Assembly: GCF_005937885.2 (NCBI RefSeq)
Contig: NZ_CP042176.1
Coordinates: 6,815,501 to 6,879,500 of the forward strand
DNA from: Bradyrhizobium sp. KBS0727
GTDB lineage: Bacteria > Pseudomonadota > Alphaproteobacteria > Rhizobiales > Xanthobacteraceae
Length of the DNA: 64,000 bases
Direction of reading: 5' to 3'
Shown: positions 29,227 to 36,820 of the stretch, piece by piece
Numbering within the stretch: position 1 is the first letter of the stretch
Layout of the letters: each line of letters opens with the position of its first letter
The notes under the pieces: model-generated
Databases searched by the model: none
Seen by the model: only the letters and a program-made list of their open reading frames with translations
What the model was told of the DNA's origin: nothing
Made by a program: the position numbers and the translations under genes

Positions 29227-30210
29227 CTACGTCGCAGCAACGGCAGCCGCCGGCTCCGCCAGCACGCAGCGCGCGGTGTGGCCCGAGGATATCGCTACAT
29301 TGGGCGGCAACCGCTCGGTGCAGCGCGGCTGCGCCAGGCTGCAACGCGGCGCGAACGAGCAACTCGACGGTGCACGATCGAGCGAGGGCGGCGTCCCCGG
29401 GATGGTCCCCAGCCGTTGCCCCCGTTTGGCGCCGTGGACGGTCGAAGCCAGCAATCCCCTCGGATAGGGATGAACCGGCGAGCGCACGATCTGGCTGAGC
29501 GTGCCCTGCTCCACGATCTGGCCGGCATACATGACCGCGACACGATCGCAGATTTCGATCGCCACACCAATGTCATGTGTCACGAAGATGACGGACATGC
29601 CGAATTCGCGCTGCAGTTCGCGCAATAGCAGCAGGATCTGGATCTGCACGGTCGCATCCAGCGCCGTGGTCGGCTCGTCGGCGAGAAGGATTTTTGGCTT
29701 GCACGCCAGCGCCAGCGCGATCATGGCACGCTGCCGCATGCCGCCGGACATTTCGTGCGGATAGGCATCGAGCCGGCGTTTGGCGGAGGGAATCCGCACC
29801 ACTTCGAGCATTTCCAGCGCCCGCGCCATCGCGTCGCGCTCGCTCTTGCCTTCGTGGCGGATCACGCTTTCCGCGATCTGCCTGCCGATAGTGTAGACCG
29901 GATCGAGCGCCAGCGCGGGCTCCTGAAAGATCATCGAGACGGTCTGGCCGCGGAAATCAGACAATTCCTCATCGTTAAGCGCCAGCACGTCGCGGCCGAG
30001 CACGTTCACGCGTCCCGAGATCTGCGTGCGTTTCCGCGGCAACAGCCGCATCAACGCGCGCAGCGTCACGCTCTTGCCGGAGCCGGATTCGCCGAGCAGG
30101 CCGAGCACCTCGCCCTCGCCGAGCGTCAACGAGAGATCGTTGACGGCATGCACCGTGCGCTCGCCGGTGAAGCGAATGTTGAGGTGATCGATCTCGACGA
30201 GATGGGTCAT
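29227..30210 (-). CDS. Peptide-type ABC transporter ATP-binding protein (DppD-like)
   Basis: A 327-residue ATPase: Walker A GLLGESGSGKSVT (about 37-49), Q-loop, signature MSGGMRQRAMIALAL, Walker B ILLADEPTTALD, and the C-terminal oligopeptide-transporter extension (HPYPRGLLAST... APSSCSFAPRCSLAQPRC). It is the last gene of the minus-strand operon, and overlaps the amidase stop by four bases (ATGA). It pairs with the DppF-like ATPase at 31819, from which it is separated by the amidase and its small partner. Confidence 0.93.
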   Translation of the reverse strand: MTHLVEIDHLNIRFTGERTVHAVNDLSLTLGEGEVLGLLGESGSGKSVTLRALMRLLPRKRTQISGRVNVLGRDVLALNDEELSDFRGQTVSMIFQEPALALDPVYTIGRQIAESVIRHEGKSERDAMARALEMLEVVRIPSAKRRLDAYPHEMSGGMRQRAMIALALACKPKILLADEPTTALDATVQIQILLLLRELQREFGMSVIFVTHDIGVAIEICDRVAVMYAGQIVEQGTLSQIVRSPVHPYPRGLLASTVHGAKRGQRLGTIPGTPPSLDRAPSSCSFAPRCSLAQPRCTERLPPNVAISSGHTARCVLAEPAAAVAAT

Positions 30211-31628
30211 GACAGCTTTGGCACCCGTGCGTGGAAATCGGTCGCGCGCTGGAACGCAGCACCAATGCGGACCAGCATCGCCTCATCGAACGCGCGGCCG
30301 ACCAGCTGCATACCGACCGGCAGACCGGCCTTGGTGAAGCCGGTGGGGATCGAAAGCGACGGCAGGCCGAGATAATTGATCGGGCGGGTGAACTTGGTGA
30401 TGCGCTGGATCACGGCTTCCGCATCGATGCTGTTGCCGACATCGCTTTCGGCAATGGTCGGCGCCGGCATCGGCGCCACCGGCGCCAGTACCGCGTCGGT
30501 GCCGGCAACGGCGGCGAGGTACGCCGCGAGCGCCGGGCCGCGCCAGCGCATCGCCTCGAGATAGGAAACGGCCGGGATCGCGAGCCCGTTCTGCAGCCGC
30601 ATCAGGACCTGCGCGCCGTAATCCTGCGGCCGTTCGATCAGCCATCTTTTGTGGAACGCGGCGGCTTCGGTCGCGAGCACGAGCTGGCAAGCGGCGGTGA
30701 GCTGGCGCTGGTCCGGTAATTCGACCTTGACGATCTCGGCGCCCTCTTTCTTGAGGGTGGCGATGGTGTCGTCGAGCACCCGCGCCACTTCCGCATCGAG
30801 ATCATCGACATAGAACGCGGTAGGCACGCCGATCCGGAGGCCCTTGATCGAGCCCTTGGTGGACGCCATGTAGTCCGGCACCGGCCGCGTCGATGCCGTG
30901 AGATCCTCTGGGTCCGCCCCCGCCATCAGTCCGGTCAGCAGCGCGCAGTCTTCCACACTCTGTGCCAGCGGGCCGACGGTATCGAGCGATTGCGACAGCG
31001 GCATCGCGCCGGCGCGGCTGACGCGGCCGACCGTGGTCTTCAGGCCGGTGACGCCGCAGAAATGCGCGGGCATCCGGATCGAGCCGCCGGTATCCGATCC
31101 CAGCGCCGCAAAGGTCAGCCGGGCCGCCACCGCCGAGCCCGAGCCGGACGATGAGCCGCCGGTGATGTGGTCGACATTCCAGGGATTATGCACCGCGCCG
31201 TAATGCACATTATGGCCGGTCGGGCCGTAGGCGAATTCGACCATCTGCAATGAGCCGAGGCGGATCGTGCCGACGTCCTTGAGCCGCTGCAACACGGTCG
31301 AGGTCGTCGTCGCGACAAAGTCTCGACGGATTTTTGAACCGCAGGTCACGACCTTGCCGGCGTCGTAATACATGTCCTTGTGCGCCAGCGGAACACCATG
31401 CAGCACGCCGTGGCTGTTGCCCTTGGCAAGCGCGGCATCGGCGGTATCGGCAGCGGCGAGCGCGGTATCCGCCTCGATTGCCATGAAGGCGTTGAGACGC
31501 GGTTGCCACTCCGCGATCCGGTTCAGGCAGGACTGCGTCACCTCGCGCGAGGAAAACTTCTTGTCGGCAATCGCCCTGGCGACCGCGACGAGCGACATCA
31601 AGGCCGGTTCGGTGCTGTGCTTGTTCAC
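30207..31628 (-). CDS. Amidase signature enzyme (AtzE/GatA-like) inside an ABC operon
   Basis: 473 residues with the complete Ser-cisSer-Lys triad: Lys84 (PLAHKDMYY), Ser159 (ITGGSSSGSGSAVA) and Ser183 (LGSDTGGSIRMPA). The 75- and 24-residue spacings equal those of GatA. No signal peptide, so it acts in the cytosol on an imported amide. Both ends are translationally coupled: ATGA overlap with the small upstream gene and with the downstream ATPase. A co-encoded GatC/AtzG-like partner suggests an AtzE-type heteromer. Which amide is cleaved is unknown. Confidence 0.92.
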   Translation of the reverse strand: MNKHSTEPALMSLVAVARAIADKKFSSREVTQSCLNRIAEWQPRLNAFMAIEADTALAAADTADAALAKGNSHGVLHGVPLAHKDMYYDAGKVVTCGSKIRRDFVATTTSTVLQRLKDVGTIRLGSLQMVEFAYGPTGHNVHYGAVHNPWNVDHITGGSSSGSGSAVAARLTFAALGSDTGGSIRMPAHFCGVTGLKTTVGRVSRAGAMPLSQSLDTVGPLAQSVEDCALLTGLMAGADPEDLTASTRPVPDYMASTKGSIKGLRIGVPTAFYVDDLDAEVARVLDDTIATLKKEGAEIVKVELPDQRQLTAACQLVLATEAAAFHKRWLIERPQDYGAQVLMRLQNGLAIPAVSYLEAMRWRGPALAAYLAAVAGTDAVLAPVAPMPAPTIAESDVGNSIDAEAVIQRITKFTRPINYLGLPSLSIPTGFTKAGLPVGMQLVGRAFDEAMLVRIGAAFQRATDFHARVPKLS

Positions 31629-31822
31629 TTCGACACCTCGGCATTCCTTACCAGCAGGTAGCTCGCGGGTTCGAGATCGAACGGCAGCGTGCCGGCCACG
31701 GCCGCAAAGCCGTCGAAAGCAGGACCAATGGAATTGGCGATGCGCGCGGCGGCTTCGTTGTCCACGGGCACGCCCGCGGTCGTGGTGATCGCCATCACTT
31801 CTCTAGGACCGGGTTTCGTCAT
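31625..31822 (-). CDS. AtzG/GatC-like small amidase partner
   Basis: A 65-residue protein with ATGA overlaps at both ends (31819-31822 with the ATPase stop; 31625-31628 with the amidase start), which fixes the start. The sequence pattern (A..IANSIGPAFDGFAAVAG, then LPFDLEPASYLLV) resembles DUF4089/AtzG: a helix followed by a short F/LP...EPA extension that wraps an amidase. AtzG stabilises the carboxybiuret amidohydrolase AtzE. The assignment here is by pattern and position, not by search; a GatC-like role with the next gene is the natural reading. Confidence 0.65.
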   Translation of the reverse strand: MTKPGPREVMAITTTAGVPVDNEAAARIANSIGPAFDGFAAVAGTLPFDLEPASYLLVRNAEVSK

Positions 31823-32901
31823 GCGGCGTTGGCTCCCCTATTGTTTTCTTTGGCCGGTGCGCGGCTGTGCCCCGAGCCTGGAATGGCCATATAGCACGCC
31901 GCTTGGTGACCCATTGTATCGAGGTCTGAGAGTTTTGGTGTCGCATTTGCGCAGAGCGGCTCCGCAAACGGACAGCGGGTGTGAAACCGGCAGCCGGACG
32001 GCGGGTCGATCGGATTGGGCGGATCGCCCGAAATCGGCGGCGTCTCCGTGCGCTTGTCCGGATCGGACGACGGCATCGCCGCCAGCAGCGCCCGCGTATA
32101 AGGATGCGCAGGCGTATCCCAGACCTTGTCGACCGGGCCGAGCTCGACGACTTCGCCGAGATACATCACCAGCACCCGGTCCGAGATGTAGCGCACCACG
32201 TTGAGGTCGTGACTGATGAACAGGTAAGTCAGGCCGAATTCGCGCTTGAGATCGGCGAGCAGGTTGAGCACCTGGGCCTCGACCGACTTGTCGAGCGCCG
32301 AGACCGCCTCGTCGAGGATCACGAGCCGCGGCGATAGCGCCAGCGCACGCGCGATATTGACGCGCTGGCGCTGGCCGCCGGAAATCTCGTGCGGATAGCG
32401 GTTGGCGAAATTTTCCGGCCGCAAGCCGACCTTGCCCAGCAGCTCGCGGGCCAGCACGCGCGCGGCATGATCCGCCATGCCGTGAACCTTGGGGCCGAAC
32501 GCGATCGATTCCTCGACGGTGAGGCGCGGATTGAGCGAGGCATAGCTGTCCTGAAACACCATCTGCATGCCGCGGCGCAACTCGCGAAGTGACAGCGCAC
32601 GGCCGACCTGCATGCCGTCATAGACGATATCGCCGGCATCGCGCTTCATCAGGTGCATCAAAAGCCGCGCCGTGGTCGACTTGCCGCAGCCGGATTCGCC
32701 GACAATGCCTACGGTTTCGCCCTTGGCGATGGCAAACGACACATTATCCACCGCGCGCACGGTCTTACGCGCGGTGAACAGGTCGCCGCGCACCGGGAAA
32801 TGTTTTGTCAAACCGCGGACCTGCAACAGCGGCTGCGCGGCGCCGCCGATATCCTCGATCGGCTGCAGCGGTTCGACCGATGGGGTGGTATCGTTCATCA
32901 A
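31819..32901 (-). CDS. Peptide-type ABC transporter ATP-binding protein (DppF-like)
   Basis: A 360-residue ATPase: Walker A GIVGESGCGKSTT, signature ISGGQRQRVNIARAL, Walker B LVILDEAVSALD (Ala in place of the common Pro), and the oligopeptide C-terminal extension (HPYTRALLAAMP ... GCRFHTRCPFAEPLC). It probably forms the ATPase heterodimer with the protein encoded at 29227-30210. The gene lies 18 bp after the permease gene and overlaps the small AtzG-like gene. Confidence 0.93.
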   Translation of the reverse strand: MMNDTTPSVEPLQPIEDIGGAAQPLLQVRGLTKHFPVRGDLFTARKTVRAVDNVSFAIAKGETVGIVGESGCGKSTTARLLMHLMKRDAGDIVYDGMQVGRALSLRELRRGMQMVFQDSYASLNPRLTVEESIAFGPKVHGMADHAARVLARELLGKVGLRPENFANRYPHEISGGQRQRVNIARALALSPRLVILDEAVSALDKSVEAQVLNLLADLKREFGLTYLFISHDLNVVRYISDRVLVMYLGEVVELGPVDKVWDTPAHPYTRALLAAMPSSDPDKRTETPPISGDPPNPIDPPSGCRFHTRCPFAEPLCANATPKLSDLDTMGHQAACYMAIPGSGHSRAPAKENNRGANAA

Positions 32902-32919
32902 ATAAGTTCCTGCATCGGT

Positions 32920-33807
32920 TCAGTTCCTGATGTCCATGGCACTCCGCATGCCGTCGCTGAGCAGATTGAAGCAGATCGACACCGCGAAGATCATGACGCC
33001 GGGCAGCGCCGCCACCCACGGATTGACATAGATCGCGGTGCGCAGCGTGTTGAGCATCAACCCCCATTCCGGCTCCGGCGGTTTTGTTCCCAAGCCGAGG
33101 AACGACAGGCCGGCGGCGAGGATCATCGACACCGAAATCAGCCCGGTGGCATAGACGAAGATCGGGCCGAGCACATTGCCAAGCATGTGCACGCGCATGA
33201 TGGTGAAGGCGCCGGCGCCCGAGGCGCGCGCGGCCTCGACGAAATCCATGTTGCGCACGCCTGTCGTGACGCTTTCGGCAACCCGGGTGATCTGCGGCAC
33301 GAACACGATGGTCAGCGACACGATGGAGTTGACGATGCCGGCGCCGAGCGCGCCTGATATCGCGATCGCCAGCAGCACCGATGGGAACGCGTAGAACACG
33401 TCCACCGTGCGCATGATCGCGGTGTTGAGCTTGCCGCCGACATAGCCGGCGACGAGCCCCAAGGACGTCCCGATCATGAAAGCGAGGATCACGGGCAGGA
33501 TGCCGATGACCAGCGACAGCCGCCCGCCATAGATCAGCCGCGCCAGCATGTCGCGGCCGAGTTCGTCGGTGCCGAGCGGATAATTCGGCGTGCCGATATG
33601 GCGAAGCCTGCGGATCATTGAACCGGCATAGGGATCGGCGAGACCAAGCCACGGCGCGCACAGCGCGGAGAGGAAGATCAGCGCCAGAATCAGGGCGCAG
33701 GCCATGCTGACCTTGTCCCTGGCGATACGGCGGCCGACGGTGGCCCAATAGCCGCGCGCCTTGGTGGCGGGCGCGGCCTGCAGGGCGGTATCTGACATCA
33801 CGCTCAT
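32920..33807 (-). CDS. Peptide-type ABC transporter permease (DppC-like)
   Basis: A 295-residue permease with the DppC family layout: an N-terminal cytosolic segment, a first helix (VSMACALILALIFLSALCAPWLG), then five more, and the conserved GTDELGRDMLARLIYGGRLSL and coupling-loop region VEAARASGAGAFTIMRVHMLGNVLGPI. Two possible starts, ATG 33807 and ATG 33798. Gap to the DppB-like gene is 18 bp; same operon. Confidence 0.92.
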   Translation of the reverse strand: MSVMSDTALQAAPATKARGYWATVGRRIARDKVSMACALILALIFLSALCAPWLGLADPYAGSMIRRLRHIGTPNYPLGTDELGRDMLARLIYGGRLSLVIGILPVILAFMIGTSLGLVAGYVGGKLNTAIMRTVDVFYAFPSVLLAIAISGALGAGIVNSIVSLTIVFVPQITRVAESVTTGVRNMDFVEAARASGAGAFTIMRVHMLGNVLGPIFVYATGLISVSMILAAGLSFLGLGTKPPEPEWGLMLNTLRTAIYVNPWVAALPGVMIFAVSICFNLLSDGMRSAMDIRN

Positions 33808-33825
33808 GGGCAGAACTTCATTGTT

Positions 33826-34779
33826 TTAACTTCGCTTGATACGCGGATCGATCGAGGCTTGCGCGATATCGACCAGCAGATTGAGAGCGACGAAGAACAG
33901 TGCCAGCACCAGGATCGTGCCCTGCAGCAGCGGCAGGTCACGCTGGAAGATCGCCGAATTGAGCAGCAGGCCCGAGCCCGGCCACGAAAACACCGTCTCG
34001 ATCAGGATCGAGCCGCCGAGCATGTAACCGAGTTGCAGCCCCATCACCGCCAGCGCCGTCGGCGCCGCGTTCTTGATGACGTGACGGAACACATCGGTCT
34101 CGCGCAGGCCCTTGGCGCGCAACGCCTCGACGAAATCCTGGCTGAGGATATCGCCGGTCAGCGCCCGCACGGTGCGGGTGACGATCCCCATCGGGATCAC
34201 CGAGGTCGTGATCGCGGGCAGTACCAGATAGCGCAGGTGTTCCCAGTCCCAGGCCCACGAACCGGAGCCGCCGGGACCGGCGCCGACCGCGGGCAACCAG
34301 TTGAGCTGCACCGAGAAGATGATGACCAGCACCATGCCGAGCCAGTAATGCGGCACCGAGACGCCGGCGATCGCAATTGAAGTGGCGACCTTGTCGATCC
34401 AGGTGTCGCGGAAGTAGCCGGCGATCAGCCCGAAGAACAGGCCGAGCGTGAAGCCGATCAAGGCGGCGGCAATCGCCAAGGTCACGGTATTACCGACCGC
34501 GCGCAGCACTTCCGTCAGCACCGCGCGGCCGGTGGCGATGGAGTTGCCGAGATCGCCATGCACCGCGCGCCACAGCCAGAGCCCGAACTGCACCGGCAGC
34601 GGACGGTCGAAACCGTAGGCCGTGCGCAGTTGCGCCGCCAGTTCCTGCGACGCATCCGCCGGCAGCACCGCGACCAGCGGATCGCCGGGCGTGATGTGCA
34701 CCAGCAGGAAGCACACCAGCGCCACGCTGATCACGATCGGGATAACGTAGACGATACGCCGGACGATATAGACGAGCAC
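33826..34779 (-). CDS. Peptide-type ABC transporter permease (DppB-like)
   Basis: A 317-residue permease with the standard DppB features: N-terminal helix (IVRRIVYVIPIVISVALVCFLLVHITPGDP), six helices in all, and the coupling motif DFVEALRAKGLRETDVFRHVIKNAAPTALAVMGLQLG. C-terminus ends LLVDIAQASIDPRIKRS, typical of the family. The 173 bp between this gene and the upstream binding-protein gene holds two hairpin elements, which may lower expression of the permeases relative to the binding protein. Confidence 0.93.
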   Translation of the reverse strand: MLVYIVRRIVYVIPIVISVALVCFLLVHITPGDPLVAVLPADASQELAAQLRTAYGFDRPLPVQFGLWLWRAVHGDLGNSIATGRAVLTEVLRAVGNTVTLAIAAALIGFTLGLFFGLIAGYFRDTWIDKVATSIAIAGVSVPHYWLGMVLVIIFSVQLNWLPAVGAGPGGSGSWAWDWEHLRYLVLPAITTSVIPMGIVTRTVRALTGDILSQDFVEALRAKGLRETDVFRHVIKNAAPTALAVMGLQLGYMLGGSILIETVFSWPGSGLLLNSAIFQRDLPLLQGTILVLALFFVALNLLVDIAQASIDPRIKRS

Positions 34780-34796
34780 GGATCACCTTCTTCTTC

Positions 34797-34819
34797 CCTT
34801 CTCCCCTTGTGGGAGAAGG
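34797..34819. repeat. Short GC hairpin CCTTCTCCC..GGGAGAAGG
   Basis: Arms CCTTCTCCC and GGGAGAAGG around CTTGT; located just upstream of the DppB-like start, in the gap after the binding-protein gene. May act as an mRNA stabiliser or attenuator within the operon. Confidence 0.7.
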
Positions 34820-34845
34820 TGCCTTCTCGACATGACTTTTGCGTC

Positions 34846-34929
34846 GTCATGGCCGGGCTTATCCCGGCCATCCACGTCTTGGCCACAAGCAAGAAAGGCG
34901 TGGATGCCCGGGTCAAGCCCGGGCATGAC
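34846..34929. repeat. Palindromic repeat, GTCATGGCCGGGCTTATCCCGGCC family
   Basis: GTCATG(G)CCGGGCTT.. and ..AAGCCCGGGCATGAC are inverted, with inner ATCCACG(TC)TT / GGCGTGGAT arms. Another intergenic palindrome family of this kind of genome; it separates the binding-protein gene from the permease genes. Confidence 0.85.
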
Positions 34930-34952
34930 GGAGAAAGAACTAGACGCCAGCG

Positions 34953-36611
34953 TTACGGTGCGATCGACACCGGCGAGAAGTCGACGAACCAGCTCTTCGG
35001 CTGCACGAAGCCCTTGATCTTCGGGCTCATCGCGCGTGGCGCGACGTCATGGGCGACATAGAGGAATGCTGCATCGTCCACCGAGGCCGCATGCAGTTCG
35101 GCGAGCGCCGCGTCACGCGCCGCAGGGTCGAAGGTCTGGCGCGCTTTGGTCACCAGTTCGTCGAACTTGGGATTGTTGATGAAACCCCAATTGTTCGAGA
35201 CCGGTGGCGCCATCGACGACTGCAGGAAGCGCACCATGGCGAAGAACGGATCCATCGCCGCATAGGTGACGTTGGTGGCGTTGGCGCCGTTGGCGCTGGG
35301 ATCCTTGACGCCGCGTCGCCAGTTGGTGAACAGCGTGTTCCATTCGATGACGTCGAGCTGGACGTCGAAGTAACATTCCGCCAGCGCCTGCTGCAAATAT
35401 TCGTTCATCGGCAGCGGCAGCATCTGGCCGGAGCCGGACGCCGAGGTCTGGATCTTGACCGTGAGCTTCTTGGTCGGGCCGAAGCCGGCTTCCTGCATCA
35501 GCTTCTGTGCGGCCGGCTTGTCGTACTTGATCTGGAACGTCGGATTGCCGCGCCAGGGATGGCCGGGCTCGAACGTGCCGGTCGCGGGCACCATCAGGCC
35601 GGCGAGCAACCCATCTTTGAGCCCTTCGCGATCGACACAGAGATTGGCGGCCTTGCGAACCCGGATGTCGTTCCAGGGCGAGCCCTCGACGCGGGAGAAC
35701 TGCCACGGCCAGACATGCGGCTCCTCGTTGGACTGGATCACGAAGCCGCGCTGCTTGATTTCGGCAACCGCGTCGGGTGCCGGCGCCTCGACCCAGTCGA
35801 CCTGGCCGGACAACAGCGCCGCGGTACGGGCGTTGGCCTCCGGCATCGGCAGTAGCACCATCTTGTCGACCTTGGGGACGCGCGCCTTGTCCCAGTAGTT
35901 GGCGTTCTTGACCAGTTCGAGCCGCTCACGCGGCGTGAAGGCGGACATCTTCCAGGGGCCGGTGCCCGAAGCATCCTTGGCAAACGCGGCCCAGGCGGCC
36001 TGCGATTTTGCCTTGGCATCGGCGCCTTCGGCGGCGTCGAACAGCTTCTGCCATTTCGCCGGAGACGCCATGAACAGGTTGGTGAGGTTGATCGGCAGGA
36101 AGCTATCCGGCTCCTTGGTGATCAACTCCACCGTCATGTCGTCGATCTTGCGCGCGGAGGCCAGGGTGGGCATGCGCGAGGCGGTGACGCCGACCTGGCT
36201 GGCGTCGAATTGCGGCGCATCCTGCTTCAGCACCTTGTCGACATTCCAGACCACGGCGTCGGCGTTGAACGGCGAACCGTCGTGGAAGGTGACGCCGGGA
36301 CGAAGCTTGAAGGTCCACTTCTTCTTGTCGGCGTCGTCCACCTTCCATTCGGTGGCGAGGCCGGGAATCATGACGCTCGCCTTGTCGGCCGAGGACAGGT
36401 CCCACATCGTCAGCGCGTCATACATCGTGAGGCCGGTGAAGCGGTTGCCCTCAAATCCCTGGTCGGGCTGGCCGAGTGTGCGCGGAATATCGGCGGCCGT
36501 CATGCCGATCCGCAACACGGATTCGGCCGAGGCCAGTTGCGGCAATCCCACCACCAGGGCGGTCGCCAGCATCCACGCCGACACGGCCTTTTTCGAACTT
36601 ACGATACGCAT
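34953..36611 (-). CDS. ABC transporter substrate-binding protein (SBP_bac_5, DppA-like)
   Basis: 552 residues. Signal peptide (KAVSAWMLATALVVGLPQLASA), then a family-5 binding protein: LATEWKVDDADKKKWTFKLRPGVTFHDGSPFNADAVVWNVDKVL is the conserved family signature, with GTGPWKMSAF and RVRKAANLCVDREGL later. It delivers a peptide or similar amine-rich ligand to the permeases downstream. It is the first gene of the minus-strand operon, preceded by a good sigma-54 promoter match. It is a paralogue of the divergent protein at 36821 (for example DIPRTLGQPDQG versus DIPLTTGQPDRG). Confidence 0.93.
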   Translation of the reverse strand: MRIVSSKKAVSAWMLATALVVGLPQLASAESVLRIGMTAADIPRTLGQPDQGFEGNRFTGLTMYDALTMWDLSSADKASVMIPGLATEWKVDDADKKKWTFKLRPGVTFHDGSPFNADAVVWNVDKVLKQDAPQFDASQVGVTASRMPTLASARKIDDMTVELITKEPDSFLPINLTNLFMASPAKWQKLFDAAEGADAKAKSQAAWAAFAKDASGTGPWKMSAFTPRERLELVKNANYWDKARVPKVDKMVLLPMPEANARTAALLSGQVDWVEAPAPDAVAEIKQRGFVIQSNEEPHVWPWQFSRVEGSPWNDIRVRKAANLCVDREGLKDGLLAGLMVPATGTFEPGHPWRGNPTFQIKYDKPAAQKLMQEAGFGPTKKLTVKIQTSASGSGQMLPLPMNEYLQQALAECYFDVQLDVIEWNTLFTNWRRGVKDPSANGANATNVTYAAMDPFFAMVRFLQSSMAPPVSNNWGFINNPKFDELVTKARQTFDPAARDAALAELHAASVDDAAFLYVAHDVAPRAMSPKIKGFVQPKSWFVDFSPVSIAP

Positions 36612-36659
36612 TTCAGCAATCCCTTCTCGACTTCGATGATTAATTCTTATGCAAAACTA

Positions 36660-36675
36660 TGCAACGCCTGTGCCA
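36660..36675 (-). promoter_or_regulatory. Sigma-54 (RpoN) promoter for the ABC/amidase operon
   Basis: On the minus strand the sequence is TGGCACAGGCGTTGCA, matching TGGCAC-N5-TTGCA at every conserved base including GG at -24 and GC at -12 with the correct 10-base spacing. A start site near 36648 would give a leader of about 37 bases before ATG 36611. Confidence 0.78.
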
Positions 36676-36706
36676 AGGGAGGAGATTTTGCTCCGATTGG
36701 CCATTT

Positions 36707-36728
36707 GGTCGCACAACCCTATGTGACC
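36707..36728. promoter_or_regulatory. Imperfect palindrome midway between two sigma-54 promoters
   Basis: GGTCGCAC, six bases, ATGTGACC: a dyad with two mismatched pairs. It lies 32 bases from each of the opposed sigma-54 elements, so a single activator bound here could serve both. It does not clearly match the NtrC consensus; the activator is unknown. Confidence 0.45.
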
Positions 36729-36759
36729 CCGCTTGCAGAACGGGACGAGGTGCCTATTC

Positions 36760-36775
36760 TGGCATCAACCTTGCT
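36760..36775 (+). promoter_or_regulatory. Sigma-54 (RpoN) promoter for the second binding protein
   Basis: TGGCATCAACCTTGCT matches TGGCAC-N5-TTGCW with one change (T for C) and correct GG/GC spacing. A start near 36787 leaves a leader of about 34 bases that includes the GGAG ribosome-binding site of the gene at 36821. Confidence 0.72.
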
Positions 36776-36820
36776 TCGTTGGCATTAGGTATTTCGAATA
36801 CTTTCAACGGAGTTTGATCC

